Of a stretch of 33,384 nucleotides of DNA, positions 6,746-13,807 are shown piece by piece; within the stretch, counting starts at the first letter, position 1; each line of letters opens with the position of its first letter. The position numbers and the translations under genes were made by a program. The stretch is taken from positions 1-33,384 of the IMG/VR virus record IMGVR_UViG_3300032046_000123; one strand, 5' to 3'. Below the pieces are notes generated by a model. It had not been told where the DNA came from. It searched no databases and saw only the letters and a list, made by a program, of their open reading frames with translations. Source of the stretch: a virus.

Positions 6746-7553
6746 AATCCTGATCTGGATGAAAACCATGTGGACCCGCTGGGCGCCCAATGACGCCGAG
6801 TGGGACTCCTGGACCCGACTCCTCGAACGCTTGGCCGACCCCGGCGCAGTTCGGCAGGCCCTGCAAACCCTCCGCGACACGACCGACTGGACCTCGCCCA
6901 AACGGGCGCAGCTCCTGGAAATCCTCAACAAGAGCACCACCCGCGGGAACCGGAGCAATGCCAGGCACGCCGGACACTCGGGCATGTACATCCAGTGCGT
7001 GAGTTGCAAGTCGCCACCCAGCACGACTCCGAATGTGGCAGGCGAACCGCGATATATTGCCCGTCGCGCGAACGATGGGTTTCTTGGCGAGTTCAGGACG
7101 CTGTACTGGCCGACGGACCATGACATGCCTCCAGAGCATGTTATCCTCGAGCGCATGGAAGAGTTTAGGGTTCTGAACCAAGCCACGTATGGCGGCACGT
7201 GGCAGTTGGTACGCTCGCTGCAAGGGCCGCTTGACGACGGCGCCATGATTCGCCGCCGGGCAGAGCTACGGCCAGCCAGCACCCGACGAGGCCCCTTGTG
7301 GCGACTAATCCAGGCTTCCATTGACAAGTTGCAGGGCCTGCCCCCGCAAGAGTACGCTGCTGACGAGCAGCCGGCAGAGGAGTACAAGGGGACCCCCAAG
7401 CGGTCCGGGCCCGAGCCCGATCACGAGCGCAAGCCGATCCGCCAAGCAATCACAGACTTCATGGCGGGCAAACCGCAGCCGCACCGTCCCCCGCCGGACT
7501 GCCCCGGCCCGGAGCTACCCGTGTGCCCCGACCTGGGCGAGGAGCCGTTCTGA
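6723..7553 (+). CDS. Hypothetical protein in helicase-loader position
   Basis: Encodes 276 residues. ATG at 6723 is chosen over an in-frame TTG at 6717 because AGGAG (6711-6715) lies 7 bases upstream. The first 70 residues are helical ('AAAEILIWMKTMWTRWAPNDAEWDSWTRLLERLADPGAVRQAL'). A single 'CVSC' lies near residue 95. The C-terminal 60 residues are Pro/Lys-rich and probably disordered. Immediately after an initiator-like gene, phages often encode a helicase loader (lambda P, DnaC-like), but no Walker motif is visible, so this is a positional guess. It is the last gene before a structured intergenic region. Confidence 0.6.
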   Translation: MDSTAAAEILIWMKTMWTRWAPNDAEWDSWTRLLERLADPGAVRQALQTLRDTTDWTSPKRAQLLEILNKSTTRGNRSNARHAGHSGMYIQCVSCKSPPSTTPNVAGEPRYIARRANDGFLGEFRTLYWPTDHDMPPEHVILERMEEFRVLNQATYGGTWQLVRSLQGPLDDGAMIRRRAELRPASTRRGPLWRLIQASIDKLQGLPPQEYAADEQPAEEYKGTPKRSGPEPDHERKPIRQAITDFMAGKPQPHRPPPDCPGPELPVCPDLGEEPF

Positions 7554-7564
7554 CGCTTTTCGTA

Positions 7565-7611
7565 AACATGCGATGTTGCTTTTTATAAACATTCCGGCGA
7601 CCCGCAAACAT
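7565..7611 (+). promoter_or_regulatory. Operator-like dyad with AAACAT repeats
   Basis: AACAT-GCG-ATGTT (7565-7577) is a perfect 5-bp dyad. AAACAT recurs at 7564, 7587 and 7606. A TATAAA (7584-7589) lies just after the dyad, but no convincing -35 is present. The layout is compatible with a repressor site over a weak promoter in the gap after 7553. Inference only. Confidence 0.3.
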
Positions 7612-7663
7612 GCTGCACGGTGCAAGTGTAGTGAAGTGCCGCACTTATGTTTTTGCTGCGGAG

Positions 7664-7680
7664 TTGGCACGGCGCTTGTA
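7664..7680 (+). promoter_or_regulatory. Sigma-54-like promoter element (GG-N10-GT)
   Basis: The sequence TTGGCACGGCGCTTGTA matches the sigma-54 (RpoN) consensus YTGGCACGRNNNTTGCW at every defined base except the C of the -12 GC, which is T here. GG (7666-7667) and GT (7678-7679) are separated by exactly 10 bases. The predicted start point is near 7690, at the first base of the structured element downstream. A dyad AAGTG-CCG-CACTT (7634-7646) just upstream could be an activator site. The -12 mismatch weakens the call. Confidence 0.4.
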
Positions 7681-7689
7681 GGTATGTCT

Positions 7690-7790
7690 TGGCGAAGGTG
7701 CAAGATGAAACCAAAACAACAGCCCGGCGCAGGGAGCATTTCGCCAGCAATGGCAACTTGCACCTTCAGCCCTGCGCCGGGTGTTTCATT
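7690..7790 (+). ncRNA. Candidate structured leader RNA with pseudoknot-type pairing
   Basis: Three perfect complementary pairs interleave. GAAGGTGCAAG (7694-7704) pairs with CTTGCACCTTC (7757-7767). CCCGGCGCAGGG (7723-7734) pairs with CCCTGCGCCGGG (7770-7781). ATGAAAC (7705-7711) pairs with GTTTCAT (7783-7789). The second and third nest with each other but cross the first, so the fold is either a pseudoknot or a two-state switch. GCCA-GCAA-TGGC (7743-7754) is a hairpin with a GNRA tetraloop. TGGCGAA (7690-7696) can alternatively pair with TTCGCCA (7740-7746). The element ends 3 bases before AGGAG of the gene at 7807, so control of its translation is likely. No known class recognised. Confidence 0.55.
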
Positions 7791-7806
7791 TCAGGAGACG
7801 AGAGCA

Positions 7807-8133
7807 ATGAGCAATGAGCAAGACAAGGCGACGGCGAGGCCGTGGGTGGTGGAACACGACGGCGAAAGTGACGAGAGGACCTACTTTCCAGTAATCACCT
7901 TTGGGGCGCGTAACATCGCGGTTGTCGAGGCGTACTATGGCGACGGCGCGGCCAACGCCGCGCTGATCGTCCGGGCGGTGAACGCGCACGACAAACTCGT
8001 CGCGGCGTGCGAACGGGCCGAGCGCCTTGTACAGCCCGGCAACGAACCGCGCGACGGCTGCCGGGGCATGTTCCCGGAACTGGTAACGCAACTTCGCGCC
8101 GCCCTGGCCCTGGCCCGCGAGGTGAAGCCATGA
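7807..8133 (+). CDS. Conserved small phage protein downstream of structured leader
   Basis: Encodes 108 residues. ATG at 7807 has AGGAG (7793-7797) ahead, immediately 3' of the structured leader. 'ARPWVVEHDGE', then 'DGAANAALIVRAVNAHDKLVAACERAERLV', follows a common phage layout in which an 'ANA..I..A.N....LV' helix precedes a coiled segment; the role of that family is unknown. The frame remains open upstream through the gap to 7321, but the leader structure and the ribosome binding site argue for 7807. The stop overlaps the next ATG. Confidence 0.7.
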   Translation: MSNEQDKATARPWVVEHDGESDERTYFPVITFGARNIAVVEAYYGDGAANAALIVRAVNAHDKLVAACERAERLVQPGNEPRDGCRGMFPELVTQLRAALALAREVKP

Positions 8134-8585
8134 GAGGCCAACTCGACTTGATCGGCGGGCTGCCGTTTGCCGAGACGATGGAAGTGCGGTTCACGCCGGC
8201 GGAACCAGCGGCCAAGTCTAAGCGAACCCGCCGCAAGCTGGCCCCCGTGGACAGCACTGGAGCGGCGGGGCTGGAATATCTCCTGCGCGAGCGGCAGGAG
8301 CCCTATGTCGCTGTCGATGAGGCGAAGAAGGCAATCTTCTCGGGCGCGGGCATCGAGGCATTCGACTTCTTGGTCTACCGCAAAGACGGTCCAAACCACT
8401 TGGTCTTGATCGTCCACGGCACACCAACGGCGGAACAGGATGCCCTACTGGCCGAGTGGGAGAAGGTCTTTGGCTCGGCCTTCATGGGCGTCTTCGTCTG
8501 CCGCCGAGCAAGCGGCTGGCAGGGCCGCACACGAACAAATGAAAACTGGACGCCGTATCTGACGGGCGAGGAGGGCGAGTTATGA
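8130..8585 (+). CDS. Divergent PD-(D/E)XK nuclease-like protein, catalytic residues lost
   Basis: Encodes 151 residues; the ATGA overlap fixes the start at 8130. Residues 48-110 ('GLEYLLRERQEPYVAVDEAKKAIF', 'AFDFLVYRKDGPNHLVLIVHG') resemble, from memory, a nuclease-fold family common in Planctomycetota whose members read 'FDF.VY...GPNLLVEVKGR' and continue with 'W...FG..F...LVF', as here ('EWEKVFGSAFMGVFV'). The core Asp (D79) is kept, but the expected E-x-K is I94-V-H96, so catalysis is doubtful. It could be a decoy, regulator or DNA-binding remnant acquired from a host. Moderately sure of the fold, unsure of the function. Confidence 0.5.
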   Translation: MRGQLDLIGGLPFAETMEVRFTPAEPAAKSKRTRRKLAPVDSTGAAGLEYLLRERQEPYVAVDEAKKAIFSGAGIEAFDFLVYRKDGPNHLVLIVHGTPTAEQDALLAEWEKVFGSAFMGVFVCRRASGWQGRTRTNENWTPYLTGEEGEL

Positions 8586-8764
8586 AATGCCCGCGCTGCC
8601 GATACGACATCCGCCAGTCCATAATCCTGGCTTGGGCCGGCACTATCATCGCCAAACGCCGCCGCCGCAACGGCAATACGATCACCAGCGACCAGGCCCG
8701 CGAGCTCCAGGCCAAGTCGGCAGAGGCCAGAAGGGCAAAGAAGGAGAAAACATGCACTGCGTAA
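8582..8764 (+). CDS. Small CxxC protein
   Basis: Encodes 60 residues. CPRC at residues 3-6 and a very basic middle (KRRRRNGN) suggest nucleic-acid binding; only one clear Cys pair is present (a third Cys lies near the C-terminus), so a full zinc ribbon is doubtful. 'ITSDQARELQAKSAEARRAKKEK' is a basic helix. The start overlaps the previous stop (ATGA). Confidence 0.6.
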   Translation: MKCPRCRYDIRQSIILAWAGTIIAKRRRRNGNTITSDQARELQAKSAEARRAKKEKTCTA

Positions 8765-8973
8765 CGAGTCGAAAACAACTCATCATCCAGCAGATACGGA
8801 TGCGGCTGGCGAGCCGAATGACGCTGGAACAGGCGTTCGCGGAGACGCGAGGGTTTGAGTACTTGCGGCTGGACGAGTTGCAGAGATTGCTCGCTCGTCA
8901 GAGCAGCGACCCGATACGGTTTGATGATGGGTTGATGAAGGCGAGCCGACAGCAACTCCACAAAGCCAAGTAG
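8752..8973 (+). CDS. Hypothetical small helical protein
   Basis: Encodes 73 residues. ATG at 8752 has AAGGAG 7 bases ahead and overlaps the previous gene by 13 bases. The sequence is helical throughout ('RKQLIIQQIRMRLASRMTLEQAFAETRGFEYLRLDELQRLLARQ'). No family recognised. It is the last gene before the large non-coding region that precedes the terminase genes. Confidence 0.6.
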   Translation: MHCVTSRKQLIIQQIRMRLASRMTLEQAFAETRGFEYLRLDELQRLLARQSSDPIRFDDGLMKASRQQLHKAK

Positions 8974-9275
8974 CACCCGCGGCCGAGTTCCACCAGGAGC
9001 CGGCCGCTTCTCTGCGCCGACAATGCCACGACCGGCACGAACGCCACGACCAGGCCGCGCCCCGCCTTGATCTCATGCCAGGGGGTATCAGGGGCCGTCC
9101 CTCGCCAGATCGTCGATCCTGGGGCAACGTCGAGAGCCGCGAAAACCGGAATTGTCGGGAAAAGCCCGCAGTCTGTGAGATTCGTGGTTTCCGGGCTGGT
9201 TCAGATAAGCTTGCGGCAAGCCTTTGCTGATACCAAAAGTGGTCGGCCAAAGTCAAGAGAAATCGCAACATTCTG

Positions 9276-9331
9276 AAAATATATTCTGACCGCCAGCATT
9301 TCGGGTGTTTTCACCCACCTGAATATATTTT
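9276..9331 (+). repeat. AT-rich 11-bp inverted repeat around a GC hairpin
   Basis: AAAATATATTC (9276-9286) and GAATATATTTT (9321-9331) are perfect reverse complements. Between them is GGGTG-TTTT-CACCC (9303-9316). The AT arms stand out from the GC-rich surroundings and end 22 bases before the -35 of the downstream promoter. Possible operator, activator site, UP-like element or terminase binding site. Confidence 0.7.
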
Positions 9332-9352
9332 GCCCACTGGGAAAAATTACCC

Positions 9353-9381
9353 TTGACATTGGGAAACCTGCGGTCTATGAA
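9353..9381 (+). promoter_or_regulatory. Sigma-70-type promoter for the terminase/head operon
   Basis: TTGACA (9353-9358, perfect -35), a 17-base spacer and TATGAA (9376-9381, four of six matches to TATAAT). The expected start point, about 7 bases after the -10, coincides with the ATG of the small terminase gene at 9388, implying a leaderless or nearly leaderless transcript. Confidence 0.65.
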
Positions 9382-9387
9382 TAGGCT

Positions 9388-9882
9388 ATGAGCGATGGGA
9401 AAGCCTTGACTGCCTTTGAGCCGAGCGAACATCAGAGAGGTGTCCTATCTGCTTTTCAAGACGCGGATTATGGCTGTCGGGTGCAAGATGCGTGTCAAGC
9501 CGCGGGGATTTCCAAGCAGGCGTACTACCTATGGTTCGATAATTCCGATTTCGCGGACTGGTGGAAGAACCAGGCCAATCGCTTTTTCGCCTTACAGTCT
9601 GGCCGGGTCCAGCACGCGACTTTGATGTCGGCAACGACGGATGCGCCGGGCGATCCTCGGGCCCAGAAGCTCTACTTCGAGCGAAATGACCACGACTACT
9701 GCCCTCGGCAGCGGCAGGAGATTGCCGCCGAGGTCGAGGTGACACATGGAGTCGACCCCACAGAGTTGTGCGAGCTCGCTGCTGCTGCAATGTCCGCGCG
9801 ACCTGGCCCGGAACCTGACGTGGCGCCGGTGGGCACTGACGGCGGCTGCGAAAAACAAGAGCCTCCAGCACCAGTGGCTTAG
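9388..9882 (+). CDS. Putative terminase small subunit
   Basis: Encodes 164 residues. Residues about 29-57 ('GCRVQDACQAAGISKQAYYLWF') form a helix-turn-helix of the type used by small terminases to bind packaging DNA. 'ARALTLMSATTDAPGDPRAQKLYFERND'-like helical text follows (residues about 72-105 here: 'QHATLMSATTDAPGDPRAQK'), as in phBC6A51-type subunits. It directly precedes and overlaps the large subunit. No clear Shine-Dalgarno lies ahead of ATG 9388; an in-frame TTG at 9406 is an alternative. The last 45 residues overlap the large-subunit gene and are low-complexity. Confidence 0.7.
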   Translation: MSDGKALTAFEPSEHQRGVLSAFQDADYGCRVQDACQAAGISKQAYYLWFDNSDFADWWKNQANRFFALQSGRVQHATLMSATTDAPGDPRAQKLYFERNDHDYCPRQRQEIAAEVEVTHGVDPTELCELAAAAMSARPGPEPDVAPVGTDGGCEKQEPPAPVA

Positions 9883-11632
9883 TGCTTGCGGTGCTGGGCC
9901 GGACGGTCTGGTGCTGTGGGTCGATACGTTCGCCTGGGTGTTTGAGCCGAGGCCGGGTGGCCTGATCGAAGGCCTGCGGGCCGTGCCGTTCGTCGCCTGG
10001 CCGGTTCAGGAAGACGCACTGCGAGAGTTGTACGATGCGATCACACGAGGTCACGACGTGCTGATGGACAAGAGCAGAGACATGGGTGCGAGCTGGCTGT
10101 GCCTGCTGGCGATAAGCTGGTTCTGGCTGTTCGAGCCGGCGTTCGCGGCGACTCTGGCCTCGCGCGTCGAGGACCTGGTCGACCGGCGAGGGGATCCCGA
10201 CTCCCTCATGTGGAAGTGCGATTTCGTCCGCGATCGCCTGCCCGTCTGGATGCGGCCGAAACTCCGCCGTCAAGCCTTACATGTCGAAAACCTCGACAAC
10301 GGCTCGGTGATAGACGGCTCGTCCACCAACCAGGACCTCTCCCGCGGCGGGCGCCGCCGGGTGATCCTGCTCGACGAGTTTGCGGCCGTGGACCAAGGCG
10401 ACTCGATCTACCGGAGCACATCCGACGCTACAACCTGCCGGCTATTCAACAGCACACCAAAGGGCATGGGCCAGTTCGACGAGGCCGGCAACCTGCGCGG
10501 CAATGCGTTCGGGGCGATCCGACACAGCGGCAGGATCAAGGTCCTTACGTTGCACTGGTCGAGGCACCCGACGAAGGGCCGGGGCCTGTACAGGGCCACG
10601 GACACGGCGGTTGAGCGTCTCGATGATGCTGCGCTGCCTGCCGGCTACCCGTTCGTCTGTGATGGCAAAATGCGCTCGCCTTGGTATGACTCCGAGTGCG
10701 CTCGGCGTGTGAGCAAGCGGGATGTGGCTGAAAACCTGGACATCGACTATCTGGGGTCCGGGGATATGTTCTTCGACGCGGATGTGCTTCGCGACCTGCG
10801 GGCGAGTGGCCAGCTTGTAACGCCAACGAGGCGGGGTTCCATTGCGTTCCGGCTCGAGGCCACGGCAGAGGGCCGGGCGATGCGGCTCGATCTGCTGTCG
10901 CAACCGTGGCGCGATGAACGGCTTGGCTGGTTCTCCTGGTGGGGCGACTTGGACGATGATGGACGGCCCGCCAAGCGGGATGGGCGAGTCTTCGCCGCGT
11001 TCGCGGACATCGGCTTGGGCACGGGGGCGAGCAATTCGACGCTTGCTGTGGGCGACATGACTACCGGCGAGGTTGTTGGTCTGGGTGTCTCGGCGGTGCA
11101 CAGCCCGGAGGAGTGGGCCCGATGCAGCGTGGCCGCTTGCCGCTGGCTGGGCGGGCAACAAGACTGCCTGCTCGGTTGGGAGACCAACGGCGGTCATGGA
11201 TTGTTATTTGGCCGCGAGGTCTGGCGACTCCAGTGGTCGAGACTGATGGGTAAGGCAAATGCGAAACTGCCTTGGCAACCCGGCCAACACGGGATCGGTT
11301 GGACTAGCGATCGGGCGAGTAAGCACTTGCTGCTCGGTGAACTTCGCATCGGTCTTGCCCGGCGGGCGATCATCCTGCATGACACGGCGACGGTTGGCGA
11401 GTTGGAGCAATACGTCTACTACGCCAACGGCGGTGTCGGCCCCGCGGATTTGGTCGAAGAACTTGAGGGTGCCAGGGATGCCCACGGCGACCGGGCACTA
11501 GCTCACGCCGGCTTGTGGCGGTGCATGAACATTCAGCGTGGGCCGGAAGCGGAGAGGAAGACCGCCCCGCCCGGCAGTTACGCCTGGATGGTGGAACAGG
11601 AGCAGGCGGCGAAACGACAGAAGGAAGACTGA
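9746..11632 (+). CDS. terL: Terminase large subunit (ATPase-nuclease)
   Basis: Encodes 628 residues. It powers DNA translocation into the prohead and cuts the concatemer. The N-terminal ATPase shows a variant Walker A 'MDKSRDMGASW' (107-117) and Walker B 'VILLDEF' (206-212, D210/E211), followed by 'NSTPKG', a motif III-like coupling segment. The C-terminal RNase-H-like nuclease begins at 'FAAFADIGLGTG' (D421). No other ATG/GTG/TTG exists before the conserved N-terminus, and 'GAGGTG' precedes ATG 9746, so the 137-base overlap with the small subunit seems real. It ends TGATG into the portal gene. Confidence 0.9.
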   Translation: MESTPQSCASSLLLQCPRDLARNLTWRRWALTAAAKNKSLQHQWLSACGAGPDGLVLWVDTFAWVFEPRPGGLIEGLRAVPFVAWPVQEDALRELYDAITRGHDVLMDKSRDMGASWLCLLAISWFWLFEPAFAATLASRVEDLVDRRGDPDSLMWKCDFVRDRLPVWMRPKLRRQALHVENLDNGSVIDGSSTNQDLSRGGRRRVILLDEFAAVDQGDSIYRSTSDATTCRLFNSTPKGMGQFDEAGNLRGNAFGAIRHSGRIKVLTLHWSRHPTKGRGLYRATDTAVERLDDAALPAGYPFVCDGKMRSPWYDSECARRVSKRDVAENLDIDYLGSGDMFFDADVLRDLRASGQLVTPTRRGSIAFRLEATAEGRAMRLDLLSQPWRDERLGWFSWWGDLDDDGRPAKRDGRVFAAFADIGLGTGASNSTLAVGDMTTGEVVGLGVSAVHSPEEWARCSVAACRWLGGQQDCLLGWETNGGHGLLFGREVWRLQWSRLMGKANAKLPWQPGQHGIGWTSDRASKHLLLGELRIGLARRAIILHDTATVGELEQYVYYANGGVGPADLVEELEGARDAHGDRALAHAGLWRCMNIQRGPEAERKTAPPGSYAWMVEQEQAAKRQKED

Positions 11633-13356
11633 TGCCAGTAGTGACAGAACCACGTCGAGCGGGAGTAAGCATCAGAACCGACAGGGATTCTTTCGCCTCG
11701 AAGTTGACGTACGCCATTGGCCAGTCGAACGAACGGATGCTCAAGTTCCGGCAGAACCGCATCAAGGTCCTCAAGGAGTTCGCCGGTCCCTTGTACGGGA
11801 GTGGCGTTGATGATGGGAAGGATCGGCCCTTCGCCACGCTCTACTCCTTCATCACGGTACTGTTGCCTTCCATCGCCACGGGCAAGATCGCCGTGGACTG
11901 CAACACCAGGGACCCGGTTCTTCGCCAACCGGGCCGCGAGATCGCCCTTGCAATCGAGCGAGTGATTGAGGATGCCCGCCTCGTCGACGAGATGTTGGGC
12001 GTTTGTATGGACGCGGTGTGCGGCTTTGGCATTCTCAAGGTGGGGCTGGAGGCACTGCCGCGGGGACGGGCGGATTACGCGGATTGGCGGCAGGACCCGG
12101 GGCTTCCATTCGGCGAGCGGATCAGTCCCGATAGTTACATCCTCGGTCCGTGCAAGGAGCGGGAGGCGGCGCCTTTCGAGGGCGATGTCTACCGGATTGA
12201 CCGCGAGGACGCCTACAACGTGCCTGATGTGAACAAGGAAGCTCTGGACCGGCTGGCGACGTTCCAGGACACAAAGCGCGAGGGCGCCGAGACGATGACG
12301 CCCGGCGGCCGCGACTTCGAGGACTTGTTTCCGCAATTCGAGTGGGCGGATATCTGGTTGCCGAAGGAGCGCGTAGTCGTGACGGTCTCGCCCAGGCCGG
12401 AGAATGGTGCTGGCATCATCCGCGAGGTGGACGGGTCGGACTTTACCGAGGGTGGGCCTTACGAAATACTCGGGTATGACTACGTGCCCGACAATCCCTT
12501 GCCGCTTGGCTGCGGACTACAAATGCACGACCTGCACTTGTTCCTGAACCGCATGGGTCGAAAGTACATGCGGCGGATCGACAACCTGAAGGATGTTCTG
12601 GTTGTGACTGACCCCGAAATGGGCAAGGTGCGAGACGTCAGTGACGGGCAGATCTTCACCGTTACAGACCCCAAGAGCGGGCAGGTCTTCAGTTTCGGCG
12701 GGAACGTGGCCGAGATCGGCAACGCGATCCAGTTCATGCAGGATCAACAGAACCGCAATGGGCCGAACCCGGAACTTCTGGGCGGGTTGGCGGCGAATAG
12801 CAAGACGCTTGGCCAGGACCAGATGAAGTACGCCACAGCCAGCCAGCGGATTTCTCGCATGGTTGTGACCACGGTGCTGTTCATGACGCGGATCATCCGG
12901 CATTTCGGCTGGTACATGTGGAATGACCAGGCGCGGGTATTCCCGGGTGTGGAGCGTGTGGGCGAGGAGATGATCCAGCGGCAGAGCAGACCGCAGGACC
13001 GCAACCCGCAGGCATGGTCGGACCTGGGCCTTTCGTTGAACGCCTACGTATCGGCAGCGGCCTCGCCGGATCAGGAGTACGACCGCTATGCGGAGATGTT
13101 CGAGCGGTTCATCGTTCCGGGCATTCCATTGATGGCCAGTCAGGGTAACGTGCCCAACATGCAGGCCATTGTGAGCAAACTCGCCGAGAAGCGCGGACTG
13201 CGTGAAATCGACGACTGGTTCACGATGGGCCAGCCGGCGGCGGTTCCCGGCAATGCCCAAGGCGGTGGACCCAGAACGAGCGTGAACATATCGCAACCGG
13301 GGGTGGCCCGGCAAAAAGCCGAACCTGCCACGGTTGCCCAGCAGGGAGCACAGTAA
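11632..13356 (+). CDS. Putative portal protein
   Basis: Encodes 574 residues. It sits exactly where portals sit (after the large terminase, before scaffold and capsid) and has portal-like length and composition: helical N-terminus ('LKFRQNRIKVLKEFAGPLYG'), 'GFGILKVGLEALP', a mid-protein beta-rich wing ('PKERVVVTVSPRPENGAGIIREVDG') and a long helical stem ('MHDLHLFLNRMGRKYMRRIDNLKDVLVV'). Portals form the dodecameric DNA gate of the head. I assign it mainly by context because I recognise no specific subfamily. ATG 11632 overlaps the terminase stop, with GAAGGAAG ahead. Confidence 0.75.
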   Translation: MPVVTEPRRAGVSIRTDRDSFASKLTYAIGQSNERMLKFRQNRIKVLKEFAGPLYGSGVDDGKDRPFATLYSFITVLLPSIATGKIAVDCNTRDPVLRQPGREIALAIERVIEDARLVDEMLGVCMDAVCGFGILKVGLEALPRGRADYADWRQDPGLPFGERISPDSYILGPCKEREAAPFEGDVYRIDREDAYNVPDVNKEALDRLATFQDTKREGAETMTPGGRDFEDLFPQFEWADIWLPKERVVVTVSPRPENGAGIIREVDGSDFTEGGPYEILGYDYVPDNPLPLGCGLQMHDLHLFLNRMGRKYMRRIDNLKDVLVVTDPEMGKVRDVSDGQIFTVTDPKSGQVFSFGGNVAEIGNAIQFMQDQQNRNGPNPELLGGLAANSKTLGQDQMKYATASQRISRMVVTTVLFMTRIIRHFGWYMWNDQARVFPGVERVGEEMIQRQSRPQDRNPQAWSDLGLSLNAYVSAAASPDQEYDRYAEMFERFIVPGIPLMASQGNVPNMQAIVSKLAEKRGLREIDDWFTMGQPAAVPGNAQGGGPRTSVNISQPGVARQKAEPATVAQQGAQ

Positions 13357-13357
13357 A

Positions 13358-13807
13358 ATGCCAAGTATCGTGGTGATAGTCGAGGCCGCGGGCCAGAACG
13401 GGAGCGACGTTTTCGACGCCGAGACGCGGATGATGACACCGAAGGAGGCGGACAAGTACATCCCGAGGTCCAGCACGCGGATGACCGTGCCGGAGCCGCA
13501 CTTGTCGTACAATCCTCAAATCGCGGCAAGACAGGAGGCGGAGTACGCGAAGAAAGTCAAGAAGATGGCCGAGACTCTCATACCCGTCAGGATGTTCCAC
13601 GGCAAGACGGGCAAGGAGCCGGGTTTCTACGTCGTGTCGGGCGAGAAGGCCGGGAGTCAACTGAAGCTGTGCATCTTCGACAGCCAGAAGCGGACGTGGA
13701 GTGAACGGGAAAATTACGTGTGGGATGGTCCGCACTTCACGCTCGATGAGGCGAAGGCGGCGAGCAGCGGCCACGCCCAGCCGGTGGGAAAGAAGGTGCC
13801 GGCATGA
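13358..13807 (+). CDS. Hypothetical protein between portal and scaffold
   Basis: Encodes 149 residues. ATG at 13358 lies one base after the portal stop. 'FHGKTGKEPGFYVVSGEKAGSQLKLCIFDSQKRTWSERENYVW' reads as a small all-beta domain; 'AARQEAEYAKKVKKMAE' is a coiled segment. No known motif. Possibly a head-assembly accessory. It overlaps the next gene by 4 bases (ATGA). Confidence 0.6.
   Translation: MPSIVVIVEAAGQNGSDVFDAETRMMTPKEADKYIPRSSTRMTVPEPHLSYNPQIAARQEAEYAKKVKKMAETLIPVRMFHGKTGKEPGFYVVSGEKAGSQLKLCIFDSQKRTWSERENYVWDGPHFTLDEAKAASSGHAQPVGKKVPA

Larger units (their letters stand above)
8974..9387 (+). other. Non-coding control region before terminase; possible packaging site
   Basis: 414 bases without a convincing gene. 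Two + frames are partly open (to 9228 and 9276) but have no good start or ribosome binding site and an unlikely composition. Content: hairpins CGGG-AAAAG-CCCG near 9156 and GCTTGC-G-GCAAGC (9209-9221); a GGGTG-TTTT-CACCC hairpin (9303-9316) nested in an AT-rich inverted repeat; and a promoter at 9353-9381. Its position just upstream of the small terminase gene makes it a candidate terminase recognition (cos or pac) region. Confidence 0.45.

Noticed and set aside
7690-7790. HDV-like or other self-cleaving ribozyme
   Set aside because: The order of two stems and a hairpin is reminiscent, but there is no P4 hairpin, no catalytic-C joining strand, and stem lengths do not fit.
7321-7806. Continuous open frame upstream of the gene at 7807
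   Set aside because: It overlaps a well-supported gene in another frame up to 7553, then crosses the structured leader; the AGGAG before 7807 decides the start.
8931-9228. Open + frame after 8973 (…'PGGIRGRPSPDRRSWGNVES'…)
   Set aside because: No start codon with a ribosome binding site and no recognised family; composition equivocal, so treated as non-coding.
9535-9549. GGTTCGATAATTCC resembling a tRNA T-loop
   Set aside because: Spacing is wrong and no acceptor or anticodon arms surround it; it lies inside the terminase gene.
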